Source of the DNA: Sphaerotilus uruguayifluvii
Lineage (GTDB): Bacteria; Pseudomonadota; Gammaproteobacteria; Burkholderiales; Burkholderiaceae_C
Direction: 5' to 3'
Assembly: GCF_013294065.1 (NCBI RefSeq)
Contig: NZ_JABSNM010000011.1
Coordinates: 86,552-150,551, forward strand
Length of the DNA stretch: 64,000 nt
Every line of letters starts with the position of its first letter. Positions within the stretch are counted from its first letter, which is position 1. The notes beneath the pieces are model-generated. The model saw only the letters and a list, made by a program, of their open reading frames with translations, was not told where the DNA came from and did no database searches. Below are positions 39,043-47,463 of this stretch, in pieces. The translations under genes were made by a program, and so were the position numbers.

Positions 39043-40266
39043 TCAGACGCGCGACCAGCGCGGGGCCTGCGGGGGTCTCCCGGTGGTGCCGTCGCCGGTG
39101 CGAGGGGCGGCGGCCGCCCCTTCCTGCAGCTCGGGGTCCTGTCGCATCACCCGGTCGAACTCGTCGAGCGCCTCGTCGCTGCGACCCTGGGCGGCCAGGG
39201 CCATCGCCAGCATGAAGCGGTGCGGCTCGCTGGCCGGCTCGCTCATCAGGGCCTGGCGCGCGGCGCGGGCCGCGCCCTCGAAGTCGCCCTGTCCGAAGGC
39301 TGCCGCGGCGGCGGTGGAGGGCGTGGCGTTCCGGGGGTGGGTCTCGCGGATCGGCTCGGGCAGCCGCAGTCGCGGTGCCCGCTCGGACTGCCGCGGCGCG
39401 GAGCGCGCCAGCGTCGCGTCGATTGCCGCCATGGCCCGCGCAAAGGCCGGCCCGAGCGTCTGCATTTCCTGCGGATCGGCTTCGGCCGGCTCGACGCGCG
39501 CCGGGCGGGGCAGGGGATCGAGCCGGACGGGCTCCAGCCCGAACAGCAGCAGCCAGGCGAATTCCCAGAGCTGCGCAAGAAGCGCGTCGTCGCGGGTGCG
39601 CGCCTGCGCCTGTTGCAGCAGCACGGCGTGGCGGCGCACCTGCTCGAGCAGCCGGTCCTGTCGCACCGCGAACAGGCCTGCGGCCGGGCGCAGGGCCAGA
39701 TCGGCCTGCCGCGCCAGACTCGCGAGCTCGGGACTGCCGCACCAGGACAGGGCATGCGCGAGCAGCGGCGTGTCCGCGGGCAGGTCATGGCGGCGTCGAT
39801 AGCGTGCGGCCAGCCGCCAGGCCGCGGCGTCGGGCCGGCCGAGCGTGCCCAGCGTGGCCGGGCAGAAGCGCACCGGTTCGACTGGAAGATCGCTGATCCA
39901 GTCGCGGCGATCGGTCGACAGCGCCGGATCGGTCGCGCAGTCCAGGGGCTGCACCGGGGCCCACTGCGTCCACTGGTCGAGCAGGTCGAGAAAGGCGGGC
40001 GAGTGCGCCAGCGGATCGCCGTCGCAGAAGACGGTGAAGGCCGGCGCCGGGCCGGCCGCCGGGGCCAGGCTGCTGCCGAGCAGATGATGCAGGTGGGCCT
40101 GGCTGGCCCGGCCGAGACCGGGCAGGCGCACCACGTCGACCGGGCGGATCACGTCCAGCGCGTCGAGATCGCGCTCGTCGAGATACAGCCGGACATGACA
40201 GCCCTCGGGCAGGTCATCGATCCAGCGGACGTCCTGCCCGAGGCGGGCCGCGACGAGATAGAGCAT
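39043..40266 (-). CDS. DUF3431-like protein with C-terminal TPR-like helices
   Basis: This predicts 407 residues. The N-terminal part (LYLVAARLGQDVRWIDDLPEG, then VVRLPGLGRASQAHLHHLLG and FTVFCDGDPLAHSPAFLDLL) resembles the DUF3431 type of glycosyltransferase-related domain, here inferred from motif spacing only. The C-terminus has a TPR-like pair ending DEALDEFDRVMRQDPELQ. The position between flhD and fliC suggests a role in flagellar glycosylation. GGAG lies 8 bp before the ATG. Confidence 0.5.
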   Translation of the reverse strand: MLYLVAARLGQDVRWIDDLPEGCHVRLYLDERDLDALDVIRPVDVVRLPGLGRASQAHLHHLLGSSLAPAAGPAPAFTVFCDGDPLAHSPAFLDLLDQWTQWAPVQPLDCATDPALSTDRRDWISDLPVEPVRFCPATLGTLGRPDAAAWRLAARYRRRHDLPADTPLLAHALSWCGSPELASLARQADLALRPAAGLFAVRQDRLLEQVRRHAVLLQQAQARTRDDALLAQLWEFAWLLLFGLEPVRLDPLPRPARVEPAEADPQEMQTLGPAFARAMAAIDATLARSAPRQSERAPRLRLPEPIRETHPRNATPSTAAAAAFGQGDFEGAARAARQALMSEPASEPHRFMLAMALAAQGRSDEALDEFDRVMRQDPELQEGAAAAPRTGDGTTGRPPQAPRWSRV

Positions 40267-40582
40267 GAGGAGGTCTCCGGAGATGCAGCGAGTCGTTCGG
40301 GCGTTTCTATCACCAAAGGTTTCATTTTTGCGCGCTCAAAGCGGTACCAATTGGTGCTGTTGTTGACAAAGCAAGGGTGGAGTGCTTGCGCTCAAGAGGG
40401 GGTTGCGGGGCTGTGATGCCCCATGCTTTTGAACTGCTCCGGAAAAATCGTGCAGTTCGTTCTCAAGTCCGGCATGACGCCGACGAAAACAGCAGCACGG
40501 TTCAGCTGATTCATGTGCTTGGAACCGATCGGGTGCCGGGAGCGGCACCAGCTCATCAGCATCAGACTTCACTGGAGTAGCC
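40267..40582. other. divergent region upstream of fliC
   Basis: These 316 bp hold no gene. They contain the FliA-type fliC promoter, a 10-bp palindrome ACCAATTGGT at 40346-40355 and A/T-rich sequence around 40310-40370. The fliC leader after the promoter is about 85 nt long. Confidence 0.6.
40463..40489 (+). promoter_or_regulatory. FliA promoter of fliC
   Basis: CTCAAGTCC (TCAA at 40463-40466) is followed after 15 bp by GACGAAAA (40482-40489). The same arrangement occurs before fliS and motA, supporting a late flagellar promoter. Confidence 0.6.
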
Positions 40583-41422
40583 ATGCCTACCACCATCAAT
40601 ACCAACATGGCCTCGCTGAGCGCTCAGCGTGCTCTGCAGTCGACGAACGGCTCTCTCAGCACCTCGATGCAGCGCCTGTCGACCGGCCTGCGCATCAACT
40701 CCGCCAAGGACGACTCCGCCGGTCTGGCCATCGCCGAGCGCATGACCTCGCAGGTTCGCGGCATGACCGTCGCCTCGCGCAACGCCAACGATGCGATCTC
40801 GCTGGCCCAGACGGCTGAAGGTTCCCTGGGCAAGGTCGGCGAGTCGCTGCAGCGCATGCGTGAGCTGGCGGTCCAGTCGGCCAACTCCACCAACGACACC
40901 AGCGACCGTGCCAACCTGAACGAGGAATACACCGCGCTGGCGACCGAAGTCAGCCGCGTGCTCGAAGGCACCAAGTTCAACGGCAAGAACCTGCTGAACT
41001 CGGCGGCCACCGACATGGCCTTCCAGATCGGTGCCGACACCGATGCCACCGACCGCATCACGGTCGCGCTGCGCGACATGACCGCAGGCACCGGCATGGC
41101 TGCGGCCATCACCGGCACGGCTGCCTCGATCTCGACGGTCGAGGCCTCCCTGACGACCATCTCGAACCTGGATGCCGCGATCGACGAGGTGACCTCGGCC
41201 CGCTCGAACCTGGGCTCGGTGCAGAACCGCTTCGAGAGCGTGGTGGCCAACCTGGCGACCAGCCAGGAGAACATCACCTCGGCACGCGGCCGCATCACCG
41301 ACGCGGACTTCGCGGTCGAATCGGCGAACCTGTCGCGGGCCCAGGTGCTCTCGCAGGCGGGCAACACGATGCTGGCCCAGGCCAACCAGCAGCCGCAGCA
41401 GGTCCTGTCGCTGCTGCGCTGA
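40583..41422 (+). CDS. fliC: flagellin
   Basis: This predicts 279 residues. It consists of the conserved N-terminal D0/D1 part (INTNMASLSAQRALQ, LSTGLRINSAKDDSAGLAIA) and the C-terminal part (ITDADFAVESANLSRAQVLSQAGNTMLAQAN, split here by eye). Only a short Ala/Thr/Ser-rich middle of about 60 residues stands where other flagellins have D2/D3. The protein has many exposed Ser and Thr, which are the usual O-glycosylation sites. CTGGAG precedes the ATG. A FliA-type promoter lies upstream. Confidence 0.97.
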   Translation: MPTTINTNMASLSAQRALQSTNGSLSTSMQRLSTGLRINSAKDDSAGLAIAERMTSQVRGMTVASRNANDAISLAQTAEGSLGKVGESLQRMRELAVQSANSTNDTSDRANLNEEYTALATEVSRVLEGTKFNGKNLLNSAATDMAFQIGADTDATDRITVALRDMTAGTGMAAAITGTAASISTVEASLTTISNLDAAIDEVTSARSNLGSVQNRFESVVANLATSQENITSARGRITDADFAVESANLSRAQVLSQAGNTMLAQANQQPQQVLSLLR

Positions 41423-41448
41423 TCCGGCCTGATCCGGGTCAGCAGGTG

Positions 41449-41472
41449 GTCCGGGCCGAGGCCCGGGCTGCT
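41449..41472 (+). terminator. hairpin after fliC
   Basis: CCGGGCC-GA-GGCCCGG is a perfect 7-bp inverted repeat, flanked by further complementary bases (AGCAG / CTGCT). There is no T-run, so it may only reduce read-through into fliD. Confidence 0.4.
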
Positions 41473-41568
41473 TCTGTCGATTCCCTCTGCGCGCAGATCG
41501 GCCCGTCCGTTCTGCGCGCTCGTGCTTGAGCTCGTCGCGAGCGTCCTCAGTCTTCAGGAGTAGTGTTC

Positions 41569-43029
41569 ATGGCTTCCATTACCGCGTCCGGTCTGGGCAG
41601 TGGTCTCGACGTCAGCTCGATCGTCAGCCAGCTGATGGCCATCGAGCGCCAGCCGCTGAAGACGCTGCAGAGCACGCAGAGCTCGATCAATGCCCAGATC
41701 TCGTCGTTCGGCAAGATCCAGAGCGCACTGTCGACGCTGCGCGACAAGTCCGCCGCCTTCAACTCGACGTCGCTGTGGGGGCAGACCAGCACGACGGTCT
41801 CCGATGCCTCGGTGGCCACGGTCACCTCGGTCAGCGGCAAGAGCGGGGCTGCGGGATCCCACTCGCTGCAGGTCAATGCGCTGGCGACGACGCAGACGGT
41901 CAGCAGCTCGGTGTTCTCGGGCAGCAGCGCGACGCTGTCGGAGGGGTCGATGACGATAGAGCTGGGCAGCTGGACCGGGGGGACGCCGCCGACCGGCTTC
42001 AGCGCGAAGTCGGGCGCGACGCCGGTCACGATCAGCATCGGCGCCGGAGAGACGTCGCTGGGCTCGATCCGCGACAAGATCAACAAGGCCAATGCCGGCG
42101 TGACCGCCGGCATCGTGACCGATGCGTCGGGGGCCCGGCTGACGCTGCGCTCGACGAAGACAGGTGAGGAGAATGCCTTCCGCATTGCCGTCAACGAGAC
42201 CAGCGACGACGGCAACGCGGCCACCGGGCTCTCGGCCCTGGCCTATGACGCCACCACGGCCTCGCCGATGTCGCGCAACCAGGTGGCCGGCAACGCGCAG
42301 GTGCTGATCAACGGCCTGTCGATCAGCTCGGCCTCGAACACGATCGACAACGCGATCGAGGGTCTGTCGATCAAGCTGAGCAAGACCAGCAGCACGCCGG
42401 TCGAGCTGGCCGTCGCGGCCGACCATTCGGATGTCAAGACGGCGATCAACGATTTCATCAGTGCGTTCAACGGCCTGTCCGACACGATCAAGAGCGAGAC
42501 GAAGTACGACGCGGCGACGAAGACGGCCGGCAAGCTGCAGGCCGACCGCACGGCCGTGGGCATCCAGAGCCAGATGCGCCAGATGGTGTTCGAGGCTTTC
42601 GGAGGCAGCGACAGCGGGAGTCTGAAGCGGCTGTCCGACATCGGCGTGTCGATCAACGCGTCCGGCAAGCTCGAGCTGAAGTCGTCGAAGCTCGATGCGG
42701 CACTCGAGAATCCGACCCAGGTGAAGGAACTGCTCAACGGGGGCGACGGCAGCACGACGGCGCTGACCGGCGTGATGAAGCGGTTCCGCAAGTACGCGGA
42801 CGGTGTGCTGGGGACCGATGGCGCGCTGCAGACGCGCACCGACGGCCTGCGCACCGAGCTCAAGCGCAACCAGGACAAGCAGGACGCGATGGAGCTGAGG
42901 CTGACCGGCATCGAGGACCGGTTGAACAAGCAGTACCAGTCGCTCGACAAGCGGATGTCCAACCTCAATTCCCTGGGAACCGCCGTCAACAACCTGGCCA
43001 CCTCGCTGAGCCGCTCCTACTACTACTGA
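41569..43029 (+). CDS. fliD: flagellar filament cap protein FliD
   Basis: This 486-residue cap (hook-associated protein 2) helps flagellin fold at the filament tip. It shows ITASGLGSGLDVSSIVSQLMAIERQPL at the N-terminus, FliD-type IRDKINKANAGVTAGIV and VDHSDVKT-like AVAADHSDVKTAINDFISAFNGL, and a coiled C-terminus ending in aromatic residues. CAGGAG 8 bp before ATG 41569 decides the start over GTG 41563. Confidence 0.95.
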   Translation: MASITASGLGSGLDVSSIVSQLMAIERQPLKTLQSTQSSINAQISSFGKIQSALSTLRDKSAAFNSTSLWGQTSTTVSDASVATVTSVSGKSGAAGSHSLQVNALATTQTVSSSVFSGSSATLSEGSMTIELGSWTGGTPPTGFSAKSGATPVTISIGAGETSLGSIRDKINKANAGVTAGIVTDASGARLTLRSTKTGEENAFRIAVNETSDDGNAATGLSALAYDATTASPMSRNQVAGNAQVLINGLSISSASNTIDNAIEGLSIKLSKTSSTPVELAVAADHSDVKTAINDFISAFNGLSDTIKSETKYDAATKTAGKLQADRTAVGIQSQMRQMVFEAFGGSDSGSLKRLSDIGVSINASGKLELKSSKLDAALENPTQVKELLNGGDGSTTALTGVMKRFRKYADGVLGTDGALQTRTDGLRTELKRNQDKQDAMELRLTGIEDRLNKQYQSLDKRMSNLNSLGTAVNNLATSLSRSYYY

Positions 43030-43161
43030 TCCCGGCACCCGCCGCCATCGCGACGCTCGTCGAACTGGCGTGTGACGCACGCCTTATCGGGCCATGCCTC
43101 GACGGGGGAAGTGACAGACTCGATCGGTCCAGTCGTCACTCCACCTTTCAGAGGCATTCCC

Positions 43162-45162
43162 ATGAGCCTTTCCTCTGTCGATGCGCGTCCGGTCGTGTCG
43201 GACCGGGGGCGCAGCGTGCCCGGTCGTCGAGACCCCGGCGGCGCAGCCTCGCATCGCGGACAGGAACTGCAGTCCCGCGGCCAGCTGAAGGCGGCACGCG
43301 AGCAGTTTCTCGCTGCGACGCGGCAGTCGCCCGGGCAGGCGATCCACTGGGCCCGGCTGGCCCAGTGCGAGCATGCCCTGGGCCTGATCGACGACAGCAT
43401 CCGCCATCTCGAGCAGGCCTTCCGGCTCGACCGCTCCAGCGCGGGAACCTGCCAGCTGCTGGCGGACCTGCTGCTCGATCGCCACCGCAATGCCGAGGTG
43501 GTCCGGGTGCTGGAGTCGCTCGATGCCTCGGTGGAGCGCGATGCGCGCTGGCATCTGGCGCTGGCCAAGGCCCGCATCAAGCTGTTCGACTTCGAGGGCA
43601 CGGTCAAGGCCTGCTCGATGGCGCTGGCGCTGGCCGGTTCGGACCGGTCGATCCGCCGGCAGGCCCTGCTCGGCATGGCGCATGGCTTCATGAAGCACGG
43701 CAGCCATGCCGAGGCGGCGCTGTGCCATCGCATGCTGCTCGATGACGAGCCGCGGGATCTCGGTGCGGCGGTGGGCGCGGCCCATGCCAGCTCCTGGGCC
43801 TGCGACTGGGCCGGTCTGGCCGAGGACTTCGACCGTCTCGCGCAGTGCATCCAGCGCGTCGAGAGCACCGAAAGCCAGTCCCTGCCGGGGGTCGTCAATG
43901 GTTTCCCGCTGATCACGCTCACCGACGATCCCGAGGTGCTGCACTGGGCGTCGCGCCTGACCTTCCGCCAGCAGGCCGCCGGCGTGGCCCACATGCCGCG
44001 GCGGGCGGACATGAAGGTGCCTCGTCCGGGCGGGCGGCTGCGCATCGGCCTGCTGTCGACGGACTTCCACGATCACGCCACGGCGATCCTGGTCGCCGAA
44101 TGCCTCGAGTCGATCGACCGGGCTCGCTTCGAGCTGTGGATGTATTCCGGTGGGCCGGATGACGGCTCTGCACTGCGTGGTCGCATCCGGGCCGCAGCCA
44201 CAGGCTGGCGCGAGACGGCCGACATGACCTCGGCACAGCTCGCGCGCGCGATCCGCGATGACCGCATCGGCGTGCTGATCGAGATGAAGGGCTACACGCT
44301 GGGGGCGCGCATGGATGTCGTCGCCCATCGCCCGGCGCCGGTCCAGGTGTCCTGGCTCGGCTATCCCGGCACGACCGGAGCGAGCTGCCTCGACTACTTC
44401 ATCGGCGATCCGGTCGTGACGCCGCTGGAGGTCCAGCCCGACTTCACCGAGCGGATCGCCCAGATGCCGCACTGCTACCAGCCCAACGACAGCACGCGCA
44501 GCCGGCCCGAGCCGCCGACGCGGGCGCAGTGCGGACTGCCGGCCGAGGCGGGCTTCGTGTTCGCCAGCTTCAACATGACCTACAAGATCGTGCCGGAGGT
44601 CTTCGAGGCCTGGTGCCGGATCCTGCAGGCGGTGCCGGGCTCGGTGCTGTGGCTGCTGGTCGAGCACGAGCCGGCGCGCCAGCGCCTGCGCGCCGAGGCG
44701 CAGGCTCGCGGCATCGATCCGCAGCGGCTGGTCTTCGCGCCGTTCATCCGCGCCGAGCTGCACCGCGCCCGGCTGCCCCTGGCCGACCTGTGCCTCGACA
44801 CCTTTCCGTGCGGTGGCCACACGACCGCCAGCGATGCCCTGTGGGCCGGCGTGCCGGTGCTGGCGATGACGGGCCGCAGCTTCGCCTCGCGGGTCGCCGG
44901 CAGCCTGCTGCACACGCTCGGCCTGCAGGAGCTGGCCTGCGCGGACATCGATCGCTACATCGCCGAGGCGATCCGCCTGGCCACCGAGCCCGGGGCCTGC
45001 ACCCGTCTGCGCCAGCGTCTGGAGCAGGCCCGCATCCGCTCGCCCCTGTTCGACGGCCGGCGCTTCGCGCGCGATCTCGAGCGTCTGCTGATGCGGATGG
45101 TCGAGCGCCAGGATGCCGGCCTGCCGCCGGCTCCGCTGGCCGCCGAGCCGGAACTGTCCTGA
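43162..45162 (+). CDS. OGT/SPINDLY-like O-linked glycosyltransferase
   Basis: This predicts 666 residues. About 230 residues of TPR-like helices come first. A GT41 catalytic region follows: LRIGLLSTDFHDHATAIL, with His305 where human OGT has its key histidine; LGYPGTTGASCLDYFIGDP; FNMTYKI, with Lys475 where OGT binds UDP; and FPCGGHTTASDALWAGVP. GT41 enzymes attach a sugar to Ser/Thr of proteins. Lying between fliD and fliS, it is a good candidate for the flagellin glycosyltransferase. AGAGG lies 8 bp before ATG 43162. Confidence 0.85.
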   Translation: MSLSSVDARPVVSDRGRSVPGRRDPGGAASHRGQELQSRGQLKAAREQFLAATRQSPGQAIHWARLAQCEHALGLIDDSIRHLEQAFRLDRSSAGTCQLLADLLLDRHRNAEVVRVLESLDASVERDARWHLALAKARIKLFDFEGTVKACSMALALAGSDRSIRRQALLGMAHGFMKHGSHAEAALCHRMLLDDEPRDLGAAVGAAHASSWACDWAGLAEDFDRLAQCIQRVESTESQSLPGVVNGFPLITLTDDPEVLHWASRLTFRQQAAGVAHMPRRADMKVPRPGGRLRIGLLSTDFHDHATAILVAECLESIDRARFELWMYSGGPDDGSALRGRIRAAATGWRETADMTSAQLARAIRDDRIGVLIEMKGYTLGARMDVVAHRPAPVQVSWLGYPGTTGASCLDYFIGDPVVTPLEVQPDFTERIAQMPHCYQPNDSTRSRPEPPTRAQCGLPAEAGFVFASFNMTYKIVPEVFEAWCRILQAVPGSVLWLLVEHEPARQRLRAEAQARGIDPQRLVFAPFIRAELHRARLPLADLCLDTFPCGGHTTASDALWAGVPVLAMTGRSFASRVAGSLLHTLGLQELACADIDRYIAEAIRLATEPGACTRLRQRLEQARIRSPLFDGRRFARDLERLLMRMVERQDAGLPPAPLAAEPELS

Positions 45163-45182
45163 ATCCACCCCCTGCCAACCCT

Positions 45183-45210
45183 TCAAGTCGGGGCGAGGGG
45201 ACGACGATAA
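45183..45210 (+). promoter_or_regulatory. FliA promoter of fliS
   Basis: TTCAAGTCGG (TCAA at 45183-45186) is followed after 16 bp by GACGATAA (45203-45210), the best -10 match in the window. It lies 54 bp before the fliS ATG. Confidence 0.65.
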
Positions 45211-45264
45211 ACGGAGCACAAGACTGTTCCGCCATCGTCCTCCAGTCCCGAGAAGAACCCAGCC

Positions 45265-45717
45265 ATGTATCACAGCGCCTTCTCTCCCGCCATGGTGTCA
45301 TCTCCCTTCGGTCGCGCGCAGCAGTTCGCCAGTGTCTATCGCCAGGTCGGTCTCGAGACCGAGGTGGCTGCGGCTTCGCCGCATCAGCTCGTGCTGATGC
45401 TGTTCGACGGGCTCCTCGAGTCGGTCGGGCGCGCGAAGCTGGCGATGCAGGCGAAGGTGACCGAGGTGAAATGCCAGCAGATCGGGCGTGCGGTGCGCAT
45501 TCTCGACGAGGGCCTGCGGGCAGCCCTCGACCTGGAGGCCGGCGGCGAAGTGGCCCACAACCTTCACGCGCTCTACAGCTACGTGATCACGCGCCTGACG
45601 CTCGCCAACCTGCGCAACGATCCGGCCCTGCTCGAGGAAACGGACCGGCTGATCCGGCCGATCCGCGATGCCTGGCTCGAGATCGGTCCGCAGGTGGGGC
45701 ACAAGGCGGGGGCCTGA
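45265..45717 (+). CDS. fliS: flagellin chaperone FliS
   Basis: This 150-residue chaperone keeps flagellin unfolded for export. VYRQVGLETEVAAASPHQLVLMLFDGLL is the family core and YSYVITRLTLANLRND is conserved too. The N-terminus is about ten residues longer than in E. coli. A FliA-type promoter lies upstream and fliT follows 44 bp later. Confidence 0.94.
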   Translation: MYHSAFSPAMVSSPFGRAQQFASVYRQVGLETEVAAASPHQLVLMLFDGLLESVGRAKLAMQAKVTEVKCQQIGRAVRILDEGLRAALDLEAGGEVAHNLHALYSYVITRLTLANLRNDPALLEETDRLIRPIRDAWLEIGPQVGHKAGA

Positions 45718-45761
45718 TCCGGGCGCTCTGCGCCTGTCGCACCACGTTCCACAGACCCACC

Positions 45762-46106
45762 ATGTCCAAAGCCGCCACAGCCCGATATTCGATCCCGGAC
45801 CCCGGCTTCAAGAGCCCGCTGCTGCATTACTACGAGGCCATCGAGCAGGCCAGCTCCGACATGCTGGAGGCGGCCCGCATCGGCAACTGGGATCGTGTCG
45901 TCAAGCTCGAGGGAGCCTGCGCGGTGCTGATCTCCCAGCTCAAGCATGCGGCCGACCAGGCCCGCCTCGACAGCGTCGAGGTGCAGATCAAGTCGCGCAT
46001 CATGCAGCGCATCCTGCGCAACGATGCCGAGATCCGCATCCTGGCCGAGCCGTGGCTCGAGGATCTCGACCACATGCTCGTCCATCCGGCGCACAACCTG
46101 CACTGA
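45762..46106 (+). CDS. fliT: FliT-like flagellar chaperone
   Basis: This predicts 114 residues, largely helical (LHYYEAIEQASSDMLEAARIGNWDRVVKLEGAC), as in FliT, which chaperones FliD and holds back FlhDC. The sequence family is poorly conserved, so the name rests on size, helical pattern and position directly after fliS. Confidence 0.75.
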   Translation: MSKAATARYSIPDPGFKSPLLHYYEAIEQASSDMLEAARIGNWDRVVKLEGACAVLISQLKHAADQARLDSVEVQIKSRIMQRILRNDAEIRILAEPWLEDLDHMLVHPAHNLH

Positions 46107-46145
46107 CGGCTGACGGCCGGCGGATTCTCTCCAGGGAGAACATTC

Positions 46146-46880
46146 ATGCATCCATCCGATCGGGGCGGCGAGCCCAGCGAGCTGCGGGTGCGCTCGCAGA
46201 TCGAGATCCGTTCGCTGCTGCGCCAGCTGGTCGAGGGCGACATCCCGGTCGCGCTGAGCGGGGCAGGGGGGCTGTCCTACGCCACCTCGCTGTGGGCCGA
46301 GGACGCGTCGCGGCAGATGCTGGTCTTCGCCGCCGACCCGAAGGCCGAGATGGTCGAGCGCCTGATCGGCTCGGGCGAGGCCACGGCGACCGCCTATCTG
46401 GACAACGTCAAGCTGCAGTTCGAGGTGCCGGACCTGGTGCTGGTGCACGGGCGCACCGGCAGCGTGCTGAACGCGCCCTATCCGCGCGAGCTCTACCGGT
46501 TCCAGCGGCGCAGCAGCTACCGAGTGCGGCCGATCGGCCGCGGGCAGGCGCATGCGAGCCTGCGCCATGACGATCTGCCGGGCCGCCAGCTCGACCTGCG
46601 CATCATCGACCTCAGCTACACCGGCGTGGCGCTGATGCTGGCCGAGCCGCTGGAGCTGTTCCAGCGCGGGCTGGTGCTGTCGAACGTGATGCTCGAGCTG
46701 GACGCCGGCACGCAGCTCAACGTCGGCCTGCGGGTCTCGCATGTCTCGCGCACCGAGGCGATCGGCTCGTGCTACCTGCGCGTCGGCTGCGAGCTCGTCG
46801 GGCTGGACCTGGCGGCGCAGCGCGACCTGCAGCGCTACATCGACCAGACCCAGCGCCGCTCGCGTCTGCTGACACTCTGA
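46146..46880 (+). CDS. ycgR: PilZ-domain flagellar brake protein (YcgR-like)
   Basis: This predicts 244 residues: an N-terminal YcgR domain (IEIRSLLRQLVEGDIPVALS) and a C-terminal PilZ domain with the c-di-GMP motif RRSSYR and DLSYTGVAL. When bound to c-di-GMP, YcgR slows the motor. AGGGAGAA lies 6 bp before the ATG. It is followed by a strong hairpin. Confidence 0.88.
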   Translation: MHPSDRGGEPSELRVRSQIEIRSLLRQLVEGDIPVALSGAGGLSYATSLWAEDASRQMLVFAADPKAEMVERLIGSGEATATAYLDNVKLQFEVPDLVLVHGRTGSVLNAPYPRELYRFQRRSSYRVRPIGRGQAHASLRHDDLPGRQLDLRIIDLSYTGVALMLAEPLELFQRGLVLSNVMLELDAGTQLNVGLRVSHVSRTEAIGSCYLRVGCELVGLDLAAQRDLQRYIDQTQRRSRLLTL

Positions 46881-46902
46881 GCCTCCCGGACCCTTCTCCC
46901 GA

Positions 46903-46946
46903 AGGACAGAGGCCCCGGCAGCCTGCGCTGCCGGGGCCTCTGTCCT
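46903..46946. terminator. 19-bp perfect hairpin between ycgR and fliE
   Basis: AGGACAGAGGCCCCGGCAG and its exact reverse complement flank a 6-nt loop. It lies between two convergent genes and is the longest perfect stem seen in the window. There is no T-run. Confidence 0.75.
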
Positions 46947-46980
46947 GTGCCCTGCGGTACCGAGGTCGGCCGCGCGGAAC

Positions 46981-47307
46981 TCAGACCTGCATGCTCATCA
47001 CCTCGCTGTAGGCCTGCACCACCCGGTTGCGCACCTGCAGCGCCATCTGGAAGCCGACGTTCGATCGCTGCATCGCGATCATCGTCTCCTCGATCGACAC
47101 CGTCGAGCTGTCGAGCGAGACCTCCTTCTGCAGCTGGTGGGCGGCGTTCTGCGCGGCACTGACGGTGCGCAGCGCGTGGCCGAAGACGTCCGAGAAATCC
47201 TCCCGGCGCGCCGGCGCCTGGGTGGCGCGCGGGTCGGCCGTGCCGCCGGTCGCGCCGGTTCGGGCCAGGGCCTGGGAGAAGTCGAAGGGCTTGAGTCTCA
47301 CGTCCAT
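46981..47307 (-). CDS. fliE: flagellar hook-basal body protein FliE
   Basis: This 108-residue protein joins the MS ring to the proximal rod. SSTVSIEETMIAMQRSNVGFQMALQVRN is the family signature, and EVMSMQV ends the protein. GGAGG lies 7 bp before the ATG at 47307. It faces fliF. Confidence 0.93.
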   Translation of the reverse strand: MDVRLKPFDFSQALARTGATGGTADPRATQAPARREDFSDVFGHALRTVSAAQNAAHQLQKEVSLDSSTVSIEETMIAMQRSNVGFQMALQVRNRVVQAYSEVMSMQV

Positions 47308-47416
47308 GGGGATACCTCCACAGCTTCGGCATCGTACGCATCGTCATCGCTGTTCATGGAGGGAAGAACCCGGAGTTCGCGAAGCTGTTCGACCCATCGC
47401 GTCGGGCGCCGCTCCG

Positions 47417-47422
47417 AATAAT
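47417..47422 (+). promoter_or_regulatory. candidate -10 element for the fliF operon
   Basis: AATAAT lies 42 bp before the chosen fliF ATG in an otherwise GC-rich spacer (CTCCGAATAATCC). A very similar stretch (TTCCAATAATC) precedes fliL. No convincing FlhDC box could be matched by eye. Confidence 0.35.
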
Positions 47423-47463
47423 CCAGTTCAGGCATGACCGTCCTGGCATGCGCCCACTCATTC

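Noticed and set aside
47434..47463. Upstream ATG of fliF as the true start
   Set aside because: It lies 12 bp after the candidate -10 element, too close for a normal leader, and adds residues without similarity to FliF.
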